A stretch of DNA of 64,000 nt from Rhodamnia argentea (Eukaryota; Streptophyta; Magnoliopsida; Myrtales; Myrtaceae), in the NCBI RefSeq assembly GCF_020921035.1, contig NC_063151.1, positions 26,604,934 to 26,668,933 of the forward strand. Direction: 5' to 3'. The notes beneath the pieces are model-generated. The model saw only the letters and a program-made list of their open reading frames with translations. It was not told where the DNA came from and ran no database searches. Each line of letters begins with the position of its first letter. Within the stretch, counting starts at the first letter, position 1. A program made the translations under genes and the position numbers. Positions 48,116 through 60,126 of the stretch are shown in pieces.

Positions 48116-49165
48116 GGACGTTAGCGACAAAAAATAATAATTCGTCGCTAAATAATACTTATTTTCCGACGACATATACTTTGTGTCGCTAAATTTGAAG
48201 AATAGAATTTGCGACAAAACAAGTAGTTCGTTGCTAATTGCTCAATAGTAGCTTAGCGACAAAACTAACAAATTAGTCGCTGATTTTTTTTTCATTATTA
48301 TTATATCATATTAGCCACGAAAAAAAATATTCGTTGCTAAATTGAATAGTTTTTCATTTATATTTAAAACACGTAGCGACGACAAATATATATCGTCGCT
48401 AACTTAGCGACGCACATAGTTCTTCATAGCTAAATTTAATAATTTTTTAATTACATTTCTCCCATATTAGCGATGAAAACCACAATTTGTCGCTACATTG
48501 CTACTATTTTCCGACGAAATCAACGTTCGTCGTTAATTAGCGACAACATAAACTCTTCGTCACTAAATTTGAAAAAAAAAATTGCGACGAAAAAAGTAGT
48601 TCGTTGCTAATTGCTTATTAGTAGGTTAGCCACAAAAATGACAAATTAGTCGCTGAATATTTTTTTAATTTTTATTTATATCATATTAGCCACGAACAGA
48701 GTCATTCGTCGCTAAATTAAATAATTTAGTTCTAATTTTGCGACGAAATTACCGCTCGTCGTTAATTGGCTACGAACGAAACCTTTCGTCGCTAAATTTT
48801 CAGAATCGAATTTGCCACAAAAAAACTCATTCGTGCCAAATGGATCAGTAGAAGATTAGCAATGACATGGATAAATTCGTCACTAATTATTCTTCATTTT
48901 AATTTTTGTAGTATTAGCGACGAATATTAAATTTTGTCGCTAAATTAGGGACGAATATATTATTCGTCGCTAATTTAGGGACGAATATATTATTCATCGC
49001 TAATTTAGGGACGAATAATATATTTTGTCGCTAAATTAGCGACAATTTTACCAACAAACTTTTTCCGTTGCTAATTAGCGACGAATTTAGCGACGGATTT
49101 AGTGACGGATTATTTAGCGACGGATTTAGCGACGAAAATTCTAATTAGCGACGAACTTTTCCCGA
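48116..49165. repeat. Middle array of GCGACGAA-type repeats in the CACTA element
   Basis: About 1 kb of the same unit (TTAGCGACGAA and its reverse complement, for example ATTCGTCGCTAAATT) as the terminal arrays. It lies between the two genes and upstream of the TnpA-like gene. Near 48957-49020 a phrase around AGGGACGAATATATTATTC is tandemly repeated three times. No CACTAC end is found at either edge. Confidence 0.92.
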
Positions 49166-49379
49166 AAAATAAAAATGAAATATAAAAAACATACCTTGCC
49201 ATATAATAATCTACAACAACAATAATAACGAAACTTTTCGGACGCCCTATTACATTAATAATAACAACCATAATAATAACAATAATTATGAAAATAACAA
49301 TAGTAATTATGTCAACAACAATAACATACGTCGCAATAATAATAATAATTACACATAATTAGTAAAAAGGTATAAAATC
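49166..49379. other. Spacer with trinucleotide-like AATAAC repeats
   Basis: A region of AATAATAAC-type simple sequence between the middle array and the 3' end of the transposase region. Confidence 0.6.
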
Positions 49380-52300
49380 CTAATCTTCATCTTCCTCATC
49401 ATCTTCATCTTCCTCATCATCTTCGTCTTCACATTCGTCATCGTCTTGATCTTCATCTTCATCGTCATCTTCTTCATGAACATCATCTTCATCTTCCGTC
49501 TCAAAATCAGATTCTTCAACACCTTCTTCATTTGATTCGCGAATTTCAGTTGGATCCACATCTATCACTGCTCCACATGGATCTCGTAAAGTCGGAATGT
49601 TATATTCCTCAGTTTGAACCGTGTTACAAACTTCCTCTTGTTGATAAGCCGTATCCTTCCGTAGTTTCTCGATTTTTGTTCGAGCTTTTGTTTTACATAC
49701 AGCCCACCAATCAGCTTTGTCACGTTTCAAACTAGGATATGATGCATAATATACTTGAATTGCTTGTTGTGCCAAGACAAATGGTTCATATTTCATATAC
49801 TTTTTCTTGTGATTTACTTCAACCAAATTAAACTTCGTATGCACCTTCATTCCTTTCACATGGTCGAACCATATGCACTTAAATAACAAAACCCGCATTA
49901 ATGGTCCAGGGTACTCTATCTCTATGATTTCATCCAACAAATCATAAAAATCATCTTTTGCATCGCTTCCATTAGATGACCGAACACACACACCACTATT
50001 CATTGTAGCCTTTCCCATTCCGTACTCTCGAGTATGAAAATTATACCCGTTTATGAAATATGATGGCCAAGTTCGTACCCTTGATTGTGGACCCCATGAC
50101 AGATGATATAGCAATCCTTGCTCTCCGCTTTCGTCATGATTATTATGAACCTAAAGTCGCACACGCAAAGTCAATAATATTTTTTTAATTAATGATTTAT
50201 AAAATATTAATAACTTGTTTTTCGTCCATAAGTAACTTACATGTGTTTCGAACCATGCTGCAAATTCTTCATCGCACAAACGGTCAAATTCATTTGGTGG
50301 TAGTCCATACATTGAAGTTTGAAAAATCCTACAAATACCTTTTATATATTAGAAAATGTTTGACACACAATAAATATATTTCCAAAAGTATACTTACTGG
50401 AAGTATGGCTCTACTTCTGGACAGTTCAGCAGAACATATGTATGGGCTGCCCGCCATTCTTCATCCGTTAAGTAACGAAACTTACATGCGCCGCTTGGTC
50501 GACCAACATAATTGAAAATAGAGAATGATTTGCAGTTTAGATCAATGGGGTCCTCATCATTTCTTCCTGCTCTCCGCCTCTTGCACTGCACGTGCGGCTC
50601 AAAATAGTATGATGCAAATGTTGTCACTTCTTCCACAATATATGTATTACAAATTGAAGCTTCAACACATGCCTTGTTCTTCACTTTTTTCTTCAAGTGA
50701 CATAGGAACCTAGTTGCAATAGGAAGAAGTTTACCAGAATATTATAAGTAATAAAGTAATTCACATTTATGTAAAAAATATTTTACCTCTTAAATGGATA
50801 CATCCAAATGAAATTGGACGGGACCTGCAACTTTGGCCTCATAAGGCAAGTGAACTAAGAGATGCTCCATTGAATCAAAGAACGATGGATGAAATATCCT
50901 TTCTAAGTTGCAAAGAATGATTGGAATATTTCTCTCTAGTTTCTCCATGTGTGATACTTTTAACGTTGTTGAGCAAATATCATGAATGAAATTACTTAAC
51001 TCTGTGATGGCGCCCCATACAAAGTTTGGTAGAAGTTCCTTCAAAGCTATTGGAATTAGTCTTTCCATAAATACGTGACAATCATGGCTCTTCAAACTCG
51101 TTAACTTGCATTCATTCAAATCAACACATCTCCCGATGTTCGAAGCGTATTCATCGGGAAATCGAACAGATTTTCAACCATTGACAAACAACCCGTCTCT
51201 ACTCCCCGTCCAATGTGTAAACCGCTTTTGGTTTTGGTCCCCTGCTACTTGCATCTACATCTAGTGATGGTTGATCGCAAATAACTCTTATATCTTTTCT
51301 TGCATTCAAGTTGTCTTTTGTTTTTCCAGTGACATCCATCACAGTATTTATAACATTGTCGAAAACATTCTTTTCTATGTGCATGACGTCGAGATTATGA
51401 TTAATAAGATGGGTCTTCCAATATGGTAGATCCCAAAATATACTGCGTTTAGTCCACTTATGTGTACTTCCGTACGTATTAGTAGTGCTATGCGGGTTTT
51501 CAACAACAGTGGGAAAGTGATGCACTCGCTCCCAAATTTGATCACCGATCAACCTTCATGGTGGGGGTGTTCTTTCAATCATATTCTTGATGGACTCTTT
51601 TTTATTCCTTCCGAATGTATGATTTATCGGCAAAAATTGTCCGTGATGCTTAAAATAACCGGCCTTCTTACCATGTTTTAATCTGAATGACTTTGATCTC
51701 TCCATACATATCGGACATCATAATATCCCGGTTGTACTCCATCCAGATAACATTCCATAAGCTGGAAAGTCGTTTATCGTCCAAAGAAGAGCAGCCTTCA
51801 TTATAAATGTTTGATTAGTAGAAACATCATACATAAGAACACATTCATCACATAACTGTCGTAACTCCGCAATCAATGGTTGCATATAAACATCTATCAA
51901 CTTTTTTGGATTTTGCGGGCCAGGCACGATCAATGTTAAAAACATATAAGGTGTCTTCATGCACATATCGGGTGGAAAATTGTACAGAGTTAAGTTAATC
52001 GGCCAACATGAATAACTTTTTCCTGATTTCCCAAATGGGGCAAATCCATCAGCACAGAGACCTAATCTGATGTTTCGAGGCTCCATCGCAAACTCGGGAT
52101 ATGTTCTATCAAAATGTTTCCATGCTTCTGCATCCGAAGGATGACACATTAGGCCCTCTTCTGTTTCATGATTTGCATGCCAAGTCATGTGTTACGTAGT
52201 AGCTTGAGAAGCATAAAGCCTTTGCAATCCGGGGATTAAGGGCAGATAAAACAATTGCTTGCATGGTCTACGCTTCTGATTATGACCCCGCCTCCCGCTA

Positions 52301-53178
52301 ATCTTGTATTCGGGTTGGTTGCAAAATTTACAAAATTCTGCATTTTCATCATCCTTCCAATATAACATACAACCCCTACCACATACATCAATCCTTACAA
52401 CTGGAAGACCTAAGTTATCCACTAGCTTCTTCATGTCGTAAAAATCACTTGGCATGATGTTATCGCGAGGCATTACTTCACACATTACGTCAACAAATGA
52501 GTTGAAACAATTCTCGGACACATTATACTCTGTCTTGATATTTAACAGTCTTGCTGTCACCGATAACTTAGTGTGGTTGTCACAACCTGCCCATAAAGGT
52601 TCATCTGTTGCTTTCAACACTTCCCTTAACCGATTAGATGTAGAAGTTTCATTATCCACATTCTCATCAAAACCTGTTACTCCCGCCCCTTCCAATTGTG
52701 GTGCATAGCTAGTACCCACTTATTCAAATGTATGAGCAAAATCAATACTCGCATGGTTCGATTCTCAAATAAAATTCTGACCAATTGCATCAATCACCAT
52801 CTCCCGATATGGGTTCAATTGGTTATAATAGGTACATTCTTCCCTAACTGAAAATTGGTCACTTCTTCGATATTCTTCATCAGATATAAATGATTCACCA
52901 TGATAAGTCCAATTATAATAGTTCGGAGTGAACCCAAATCTATAAAGATGTTCTTTAACTCTGTCACCCACATGAAATTTACTATTACTACACTTTTTAC
53001 ATGGACACCTTAACTTATTTCCATCAATGAACTCAAATTTACTACTAGCAAAGTCCAAAAACTGTTCCAACCCAGATCGAAACTCATCGGTCAATCCTCG
53101 ACGTCCGGGTAAGTTCTTATTATACATCCAAGCCCCGTCTCTTTGCATTGTGTCTGTATAAATATTAAAAAATATCAT
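49380..53178 (-). pseudogene. TnpD-like transposase of the CACTA element, multiply interrupted
   Basis: In order on the minus strand: transposase-associated domain (WMYNKNLPGRRGLTDEF, then LRCPCKKCSN and HLYRFGFTPNYYNWTYHGE) at 53178-52765; transposase core (DMTWHANHETEEG region, NIRLGLCADGFAPFGKSGKS, YMFLTLIVPGP) at 52719-51718; the DVMHIEKNVFDN region at 51552-51199; a DUF4218-like part (CHVFMERLIPIALKELLP) at 51119-50394; and a DUF4216-like part (GYNFHTREYG, LFKCIWFDHVKG) at 50114-49380, ending in a Glu/Asp-rich tail. Six stops at 52765, 52720, 52192, 51718, 51556 and 51199 share one frame, with no shift between them. A frameshift then follows near 51170. This copy cannot make full transposase. 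Confidence 0.9.
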
Positions 53179-53529
53179 AAAATATTAAAAATACCATATC
53201 TACTATTTAATATTATTAATTAAAACCACGAAATCATAAAAATTAAAATTCTGTTTGTGGCGAAACAATTACTTTGAAATCGAAAAAATGAAAAAAAAAA
53301 AAAAACCATGTCAACAAGACTTACTCAAGTATTTGATTGAAATCTTTATAGGAGAAAGCAATCAACCCGATGATAATTGCAACGTTCACTTGGATTGCGA
53401 GACCTTCAAATGGACACGTACCTAAATAAAAAAAAAAAAAAATTACTTAAGATTCATGAAGCTTATGGCAATTGATAGGAGAAAATGGTGAAATAAACAA
53501 TAATTTATTCTATGACTACCATAAGACAA

Positions 53530-55675
53530 GAATTTAGCAACGAAATTTTTTGTAACTAATTTAGTGACAATACTATAAAATCATTGCTAATTTTGCGACA
53601 AACCTTTATTTCGTCGCTCATTAGCGATGGAAAATTAATTGCATCGTCATTTAGCGACGAAAACCTTATGTTCGTCGCTAATTAGTGACGAAAATAAGGT
53701 TTCCGTCGCCAATTAGCGACGAACATAAGGTTTCCGTCGCCAATTAGCGACAAATAACATGTTTGTCGCTAATTTCGACGGAATCAATTTCCCCGGCAAC
53801 TACCTACGAAATTCACTGCGACCTACATGAACAATTTGCCAGAAAAATGTTGCAAACATTGTCGCTAATTTTGCATTACTACACTTTTTACATGGACACC
53901 GTAACTTATTTCAATCTATCAGCTCAACTTTACTTTCAAATTGAACAAAAAAAAAAGTTATAACGTCAGGAACACTTACCCAAATATCTGATTGAATTTT
54001 TTGTAGGAGAACGTGGTCAATTTGCTAGAAATTGCAAGATTCACTTGGATTCCAAGGCCTTCAAATGGACGAAAACCTAAAAAAGAAAAAGAAAAATTAT
54101 TTAACATTCATGAAGCTTCTAGCAATTATTAAAAGAAAATGGTGAAATAAACAACAAATTATTCTATCATTACCATGACATATAAATAAGAATAGAAAGG
54201 AGAGAAGACAGAAGCACAAGAGAAGAGAGAAGAGAGCGGGCGAAAGAGAAGAGTGCGGAGCGAGAAGGTAATGTGGTTTTAAAAGGCCTAGGAATTTAGC
54301 GACGAAACATGAAGTTGCATATGAAAAAGTGTCGGTGGACTTTAGCGACCAATCTTAGCGACGACAAATTTTGTTGCTAAATAGCAACGAAACCTTCGAT
54401 TCGTCATTAATGAGTGACGAAATCTGCGACAAAACAGTTATTTGTCTACGATTAGCGACGAATATTTTTTTTGGTCCCTAATTAGCGACGAAATTTATAT
54501 TCTTCACTAATTAGCGACAAAAAAATGTTCGTCGCTAATATTTTTTTATTTTTATTTATATCATATTAGCGACGAAATATATTATTCGTCGCTAATTTAG
54601 CGACGAATAATATATTTCGTCGCTAAATTGAAATATTTTTCTTTTTTTTTATTTAAGTGCTATATTTGCGACGACCAAAATTGTTCATCGCTAAATTAGC
54701 GATGAAAAAGTTGATTCGTCGCTAATTTTAATATTTTCCTCCTTATTTTTATGCATAGCGCTAATTTTGCGACGAAACCAATGTTCGTCGCTAATTAGTG
54801 ACGAAATAATGTTCGTCGCTAAATGATGGAAACAAAATTTGTGACGACATTCTTTTTTCATCGCCAATTAGCGACCAAAAGCATTGCTCGTCGCTAATAA
54901 TTAAGAAGAGAATTTGCAACAAATTAGTGACAAAAACGAAATTCGTCGCTAATTAGTGACGAAATAAATGTTCGTCGCTAAATGATATCTACAAATTTGT
55001 GACGACACTTAGTTTTTGTCGCTAATTAGCGACCAAAAAGATTGCTCGTCGCTAATTATTTTTTATTTTTATTGTATTTTTATTTTGTATCGTATTAGCG
55101 ACAACAAATCTATTTCGTCGCTAAATTGGCCATTTTCTTTTTTTAATTTTTTTCATATTAGCCACGAATAATAAAGTTTATCGCTACTATTAGTGACAAA
55201 TAATAAATTTTGTCACTAATATTAGCAACAAAATTAATGATTCGTCGGTAATGTTAATATTTTCTTTGTTATTTTTATTCAAATTGCTAATTTTGCGACG
55301 AAAATAAATTGTCGTCACTAATCGGTGACAAACATTGCTTTTCGTCGCCAAATTTAAGAGAAGAATTTGTGACAAAAAAAGATATTCGTCGCTAATTAGC
55401 GACGAATCCTATTGCCGTCGCAAAGGAGATTGGGGAGAAATGTCTTTCGTGGCTATTTTAGTCGCAAATTAGTGATGAATTAGTTTTGGTGGCTATATGC
55501 GTCGCTAATTAGCGACTAAATTATTTTTCGTGGCTATATTCGTCGCTAATTGGCAACGTATTTTTGTTCGTGGCTATTTTAGTCGCTAATTAGCGACTAA
55601 TGGTTTCGTCGCTATTTTCGTCGGAAATTAGCAACGAATTTTTTCCGTCACAAAATTTTCATGGCTAAATCCGTG
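53530..55675. repeat. Right subterminal array of the CACTA element
   Basis: The longest array of GCGACGAA-type repeats (for example GTCGCTAATTAGCGACGAA). It runs 53530-53800 and 54295-55675. The gap between the two parts holds a duplicated piece of the transposase 5' region and a purine-rich block near 54190-54270 that may be the transposase promoter or leader. Confidence 0.93.
53873..54180 (-). repeat. Duplicated fragment of the transposase 5' region
   Basis: 53876-53935 repeats part of the first transposase exon (52987-53045, around TACACTTTTTACATGGACAC). 53990-54180 repeats 53345-53525 (around TTCACTTGGATTGCGAGACC and GAAAATGGTGAAATAAACAA), with several differences. Array units lie between the two copies. 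Confidence 0.82.
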
Positions 55676-55688
55676 TTTTTTTGTAGTG
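55657..55688 (-). repeat. Right terminal inverted repeat of the CACTA element
   Basis: In reverse complement it reads CACTACAAAAAAACACGG, then ATTTAGCCATGAAA. It is the partner of 41948-41979 and is followed by the TAA target duplication. Confidence 0.94.
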
Positions 55689-55731
55689 TAATTGCATATT
55701 TTACCTTTTCTTATTATCCGCTTTTGAGCAG

Positions 55732-57789
55732 GCAAATTTATGTTTTCGGTAGCCAAGGAATCCCGTAGTTGGCGACAAATTTAGCACTAGGCATGGGCAG
55801 AAAGGTGCTTGCTCACACTTGTGGCCAGAGGTGGGTATGCCTTTTTTAGGAGTAACAGGAATGCGTCCAGACTTGATAATTAATCCCCATGTAGTTCCTT
55901 CCGGGATGGCAATTGCTATGCTTGTGGAGTTGGTTGCTGCTAAGGTGCCACTAATACTAGAATAGCTTCGATGGACTTTTTATCATGAATGCAACATTTT
56001 CTCTTCATGATTGAACTGAAGTTGTCTTTGTGTTGCTATGTTTATTGCTTAGTAGGGTAAGGTTCAGGATATGTATAGAAATATATATAGAATTAGGGTG
56101 CATTTGTTTCATGGAAACTCAAATATTTGGAAAACATTTTTCAAAAAATAAAAGCTTCTCATAAAAATGAATGCAAATTATTTTCATTATCACAAAAATA
56201 GTTAGGCATAAAGTGTTAAAAATAATGAAAATATTTTCCGCTGACTCTTTTTTCTAAAAGATATAAGCGTTTATTTTTTGGAAAATATTTTTCAAATCTT
56301 TGATTTTCTGTGAAACAGATGCACCTTAAGAGGAAAATAACTTCGTGTTGCAATTGGGCAGCTTAGATGGTGAATTCGTGGATGCAACTCCATTTGCTAG
56401 CTCCTTTAAGAAAACTAACGGAGAAAATAAATTTGAATCTAAATCTGAATCGCTTGTTGATCAACTTGGGACCAGGTTAAGTAAAGAAAGGGTTCAATTA
56501 CCATGGGAAGGAAGTACTGTACAGTGGTGTCTATGGAACAGAACTCACGTGTGAGATGTTTATTGGACCTTTGTATTATCAATGCCTAAGGCCCATGGTC
56601 TCAGACAAGGTTCATGCAAATAACTCTCTCTATTTCCTTTGTGCACACGACTAATTTCATGACACCATTACTTTATTGAAAGGAAAACCTGTAAATTCCT
56701 GTCCAAAAATTTCTTTTCCTTTTTAATTTTTGAAGGAGAGTCGCTTTTCCGGCATTACAGAAGAAATTGTTCATCTGGTGGCGTGCGCATGTGAAGTTAA
56801 GAATTTTATTCCCCATTAACTATGCAAGGCACTACTGATTCATGTTAACCATTTAGTAACTCCACATTGAAAATTGCAAATCTGTACTCACTCCCCCTTT
56901 CTCATTTTTTTTTATCTTGCATTTTTTTTTTGTTTGGGGGGGTGTGAGTGGGGGTCGGGGTGGTTTGGTTGAGGGGATGAGATAATCGAGTGCAACCAAA
57001 ATTTTGAAAATCCTTATTGATATGATAAAAGTTCTTCTTAACTGTCACAAGAAATAGTATGCATTTTTTAGTATCAAAACTTTGCACTTAAGATCCATGA
57101 AATGCAATTCCTGATCTACGGATGAGCCTATTTGGAGCGCAAATCTGTTTGAAAAAGTTGTTAAAGCGGCATTTAATTCTCATTGTCATATTGTCAGTCA
57201 TATTGTCATCCTGAGCTGCCATTCATTTTCATGCATAACTGTGGCGGCAAGAATTAATAGTAATGTTTCTTTTTCCCTTTTTGGGGCTAAACAAAAAGGA
57301 TTTCTACTCTCCAATTTGCAGGTTCGCTCCACTGGACCAATAGATCGTATTACACGCCAGCCTATCGAAGGAGAAAAGACATGGAGAGGCATCCGATTTG
57401 GGAAGATGGAGCGAGATTCCTTGCTTGCATACGAGACGACATTTCTATTGCACAATAGGGTACTTGTGTGTTTCGCTTACCATATTACTGATGTATGCTC
57501 CCTTTGTAAGAGCATCCTTGCTACGGAGTTTGTCCCGCCACAAAGGCCTATAGGCGAGGAGTATGGAGGGCTCCAGTCGGTCAGGGCTTCTAAAAAGGCT
57601 TGCTATCGCTCATGCCAGACGAGCAAAGGGATGGAAGCCATTGCAGTACCATATGTTTTCGCATATTTGTTTACCGAGCTGATGGCGATAGGCATCAAAA
57701 TGACCTTGACTTTATCGGGATTATTTGGCACTAGGCATCCATCCATTGTTTCACAAAAATTTGAACTTTGTATTGAAACTCTAGGATGA
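55732..57789 (+). pseudogene. NRPA2: 3' fragment of the RNA polymerase I second-largest subunit gene, decayed
   Basis: Three exon-like blocks encode the C-terminal part of the Pol I beta-like subunit. 55732-55944 encodes RNPVVGDKFSTRHGQKG and GMRPDLIINPH. 56362-56609 encodes GEFVDATPFASSFKKTNG, then in a shifted frame [20 protein letters not shown]. 57322-57789 encodes VRSTGPIDRITRQPI, GIRFGKMERDSLLAYE and the zinc-type ADVCSLC-like region HITDVCSLCKSI. Introns are kept, so this is a genomic duplicate, not a retrocopy. It is broken by a stop (TAG at 55750-55752), by a frameshift near 56485, and by the absence of all upstream exons. The CACTA element ends 43 bases before the first block, in what would be the intron. 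The residue after the last block does not match the usual C-terminus. Confidence 0.87.
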
Positions 57790-58344
57790 TAAATTCAGCT
57801 CTTAAGAAACAGTTACGATGAAGTTAGGTTCACATGTGAAAGAAGGATAATGGCCAGGTCTATACCGATGTTCTTGATTGCTCATTGTGAAAAGGTTTGA
57901 TAGATTGCTGAATTTCTCGTTTATGTGAAAATGTCACAAATGGAATGACTATAGTGAATGTTTAGCAATAGTTTACCACATGGAAAAGTTGCAATGTCGT
58001 ATTATATTGTGATTTATAGAATATTATATTGTAATAAATTATGTCAAGAGAATTGCATTTTGGGAGTTTCCATGGAGAAAAAAGAAAGTCTCGGCAGGGG
58101 AAAAAAATGGAACAATGGGTTGACCAGAAAATATAATAATTTTTTATTACAATTATCGTCGACATACTCAAGAAAAGATGTTCGCTTCTCTCGCTTCCCT
58201 TACAGCCCTTATAAATTCACTGTTTTTAATGTAACTCATATCCGTAAAGTTGGACAAAAAAATAATAAAGAGTTAAAAAAACGAGGAAATTTATTATCCA
58301 AGTTTTGTTAAGGAAAAAATCAAAATAAGCTTATGAATTGCCCT
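57790..58344. other. Intergenic AT-rich DNA
   Basis: No gene is seen. Confidence 0.5.
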
Positions 58345-58735
58345 CGCTTTATTAAAGAAAATTCAAAGTAAATCTTATTTCAAATAAGAGCCCGATGACT
58401 AAGGGGATTTTCGTCATTTCCTTTTTCTCTTCTTTTTTCCCTTTCTCTTTTTTTTTTACACCTCAACTTCTTGTTGACCATAGGCAAGGGCCACCTTGCC
58501 TTGGTGAAGCCGTCCTCGAAGTTGGCGAGGGCGGCCTCGCTCACCTGTCCAAGCGGGGTCAGCCCTCACCTATGGTGAGCGTGAAGCTAGTGGAAAAAAA
58601 AAGGGAAAAAATTTAAAAAAAAAAAATAAAAAAAAAAAAGGAAAAAAAGGAAAAAAAAATCTAAATAGGAAATAACGACAATGCTCTTGGTCAGACCCTT
58701 ATTTGGGATTTTCCTTTCTACTAATAAAGTATACT
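58345..58735. mobile_element. Fold-back (MITE-like) element
   Basis: The left arm (CAAATAAGAGCCCGATGACT, then GGATTTTCGTCATTTCC) and the reverse complement of the right arm (CAAATAAGGGTCTGACCAAG, then GCATTGTCGTTATTTCC) are inverted copies. The GC-rich centre (58480-58590) is itself partly palindromic (CCATAGGCAAGGG and CCCTCACCTATGG). There is no coding capacity. Confidence 0.55.
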
Positions 58736-60126
58736 TCATAAAATTACTTAATTATTCTTAAAGGGTAATTAAACTCTTCCTTGCCCTCTTTATGAGAATT
58801 TTAAAATACTTCTCTTATCTTCTTTTATACTTTGAACTGTAAATGCATGTCCATTTTCAGTTATTTAAAAAATAGCAAAATGTTTATCTAATGCTTTCTT
58901 CTTAAAAAAGAATTCATATAGTAGTAAAGGAAATGAATAATGTCCAAGTTTTTTTTATTCTAATCTCTTTGAACAATTAAAGTTGCGAATTTTATCATTG
59001 CCTTACGACGTCGCATAGGGAAGGAAAACTAACCGCTTGCTTGAAAGTTGAAAAATCAGGTATTATTAATAATGTCATTGTTTTTGCATTTTTAAATCGC
59101 GAGCGAGTGTTGACTTATTTGGTTCCACCATTAGGCTTTTGGCTTTTGGTGAAGTAGAAAGGGCGGCGAAGGTCGAAAGAAATGTCAAATACATAGGGGG
59201 TGCAGTGGAAGAAGAATGACAGACGCTTATGTGAATTTTATCCTTAAATTATCAGATTATTTTCCTTTTTTCAAAGAGTATCATGAACATTAGTGCAAAA
59301 TGGCGGGAAATGAACTATAGTTCCGTCTCGTTATGCTATGAACGAAACTATAAACGATAATCCCATAAAACCCTTCGTAATATTTTGAAGTAAAAATCTT
59401 TGCGGCTAGATCTACCATACAATCCCACGAAGTCTCTGGAAACTTGAACTCTAGATCGCTCTAATGTAAACTACGATTAAACTGATTGGCAAGATCTTAT
59501 GGACCCTCGTTCAAAAGCACTTGGAAAGTTTTACCGTATATAAGTGCGGTGCATTAACTGTGGAGTGCGTGGCCAAAAAGCCCAAGTGACCAAACAATGG
59601 TGATTTTTGGGCGCACAAAAGCCCACTTGAGCCCATGGAGGCTAAAAACAAAAAGGGATCTAAAATTCTATCAAAGGTCTATAAGTGCGAATGGATAGTC
59701 CCGCAAAGCAAGTCGGTTAACCAATCGATACGAGCAAAACAAAATTTGTCCGTGGTCACGTCCCGTGTAAATCAGTGGGAAATGATTAAAGGGACTACAA
59801 TTTTAGTTCATCCACGAACGATGTCAGAACTCATATGCCCATCGACATGAAATCTCACTCTTAATTTTCACGCCGGACATCAAGCACGACCTGGTCTTAT
59901 GATCAAGACACGTTATCTGCCACGTCACCAAATGGATCCCCCATGCAATGAACAGCGTCTCTCTCTCTCTCTCTCTCTCTAGGCCAGCTGGCTTCTCTGT
60001 CTACAAACGGCTTCGGGGGACTCCAGGCGCTGGCGGGAAAAACTCGTCTCTCTAAACTTTTGTCTAATGATAATTCAGTGAGATTTCTCTCTCGTTTGTG
60101 TCGGTACATCCTTCGACGGCTGCAAC
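58736..60126. other. Intergenic DNA and promoter side of the zinc-finger locus
   Basis: AT-rich up to about 59500, then mixed. A CT repeat at 59958-59980 lies about 150 bases above the ATG of the zinc-finger pseudogene and probably belongs to its leader. Confidence 0.5.
59958..59980 (+). repeat. (CT)n microsatellite
   Basis: About eleven CT units upstream of the zinc-finger locus. Confidence 0.9.

Larger units (their letters stand above)
41945..55691 (-). mobile_element. CACTA (En/Spm) DNA transposon, 13.7 kb, with intact termini
   Basis: The element proper is 41948-55688. Its ends are inverted repeats starting CACTACAAAAAAACA, matching for about 30 bases with a few mismatches, and each is flanked by TAA (41945-41947 and 55689-55691), the 3-bp target duplication of the class. 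Inside lie three arrays of short GCGACGAA-type repeats, a TnpD-like transposase region (49380-53178, -) and a TnpA-like gene (44258-46009, -). Both genes carry premature stops, so this copy is probably not autonomous, although its ends look able to be moved by an active relative. Confidence 0.95.
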
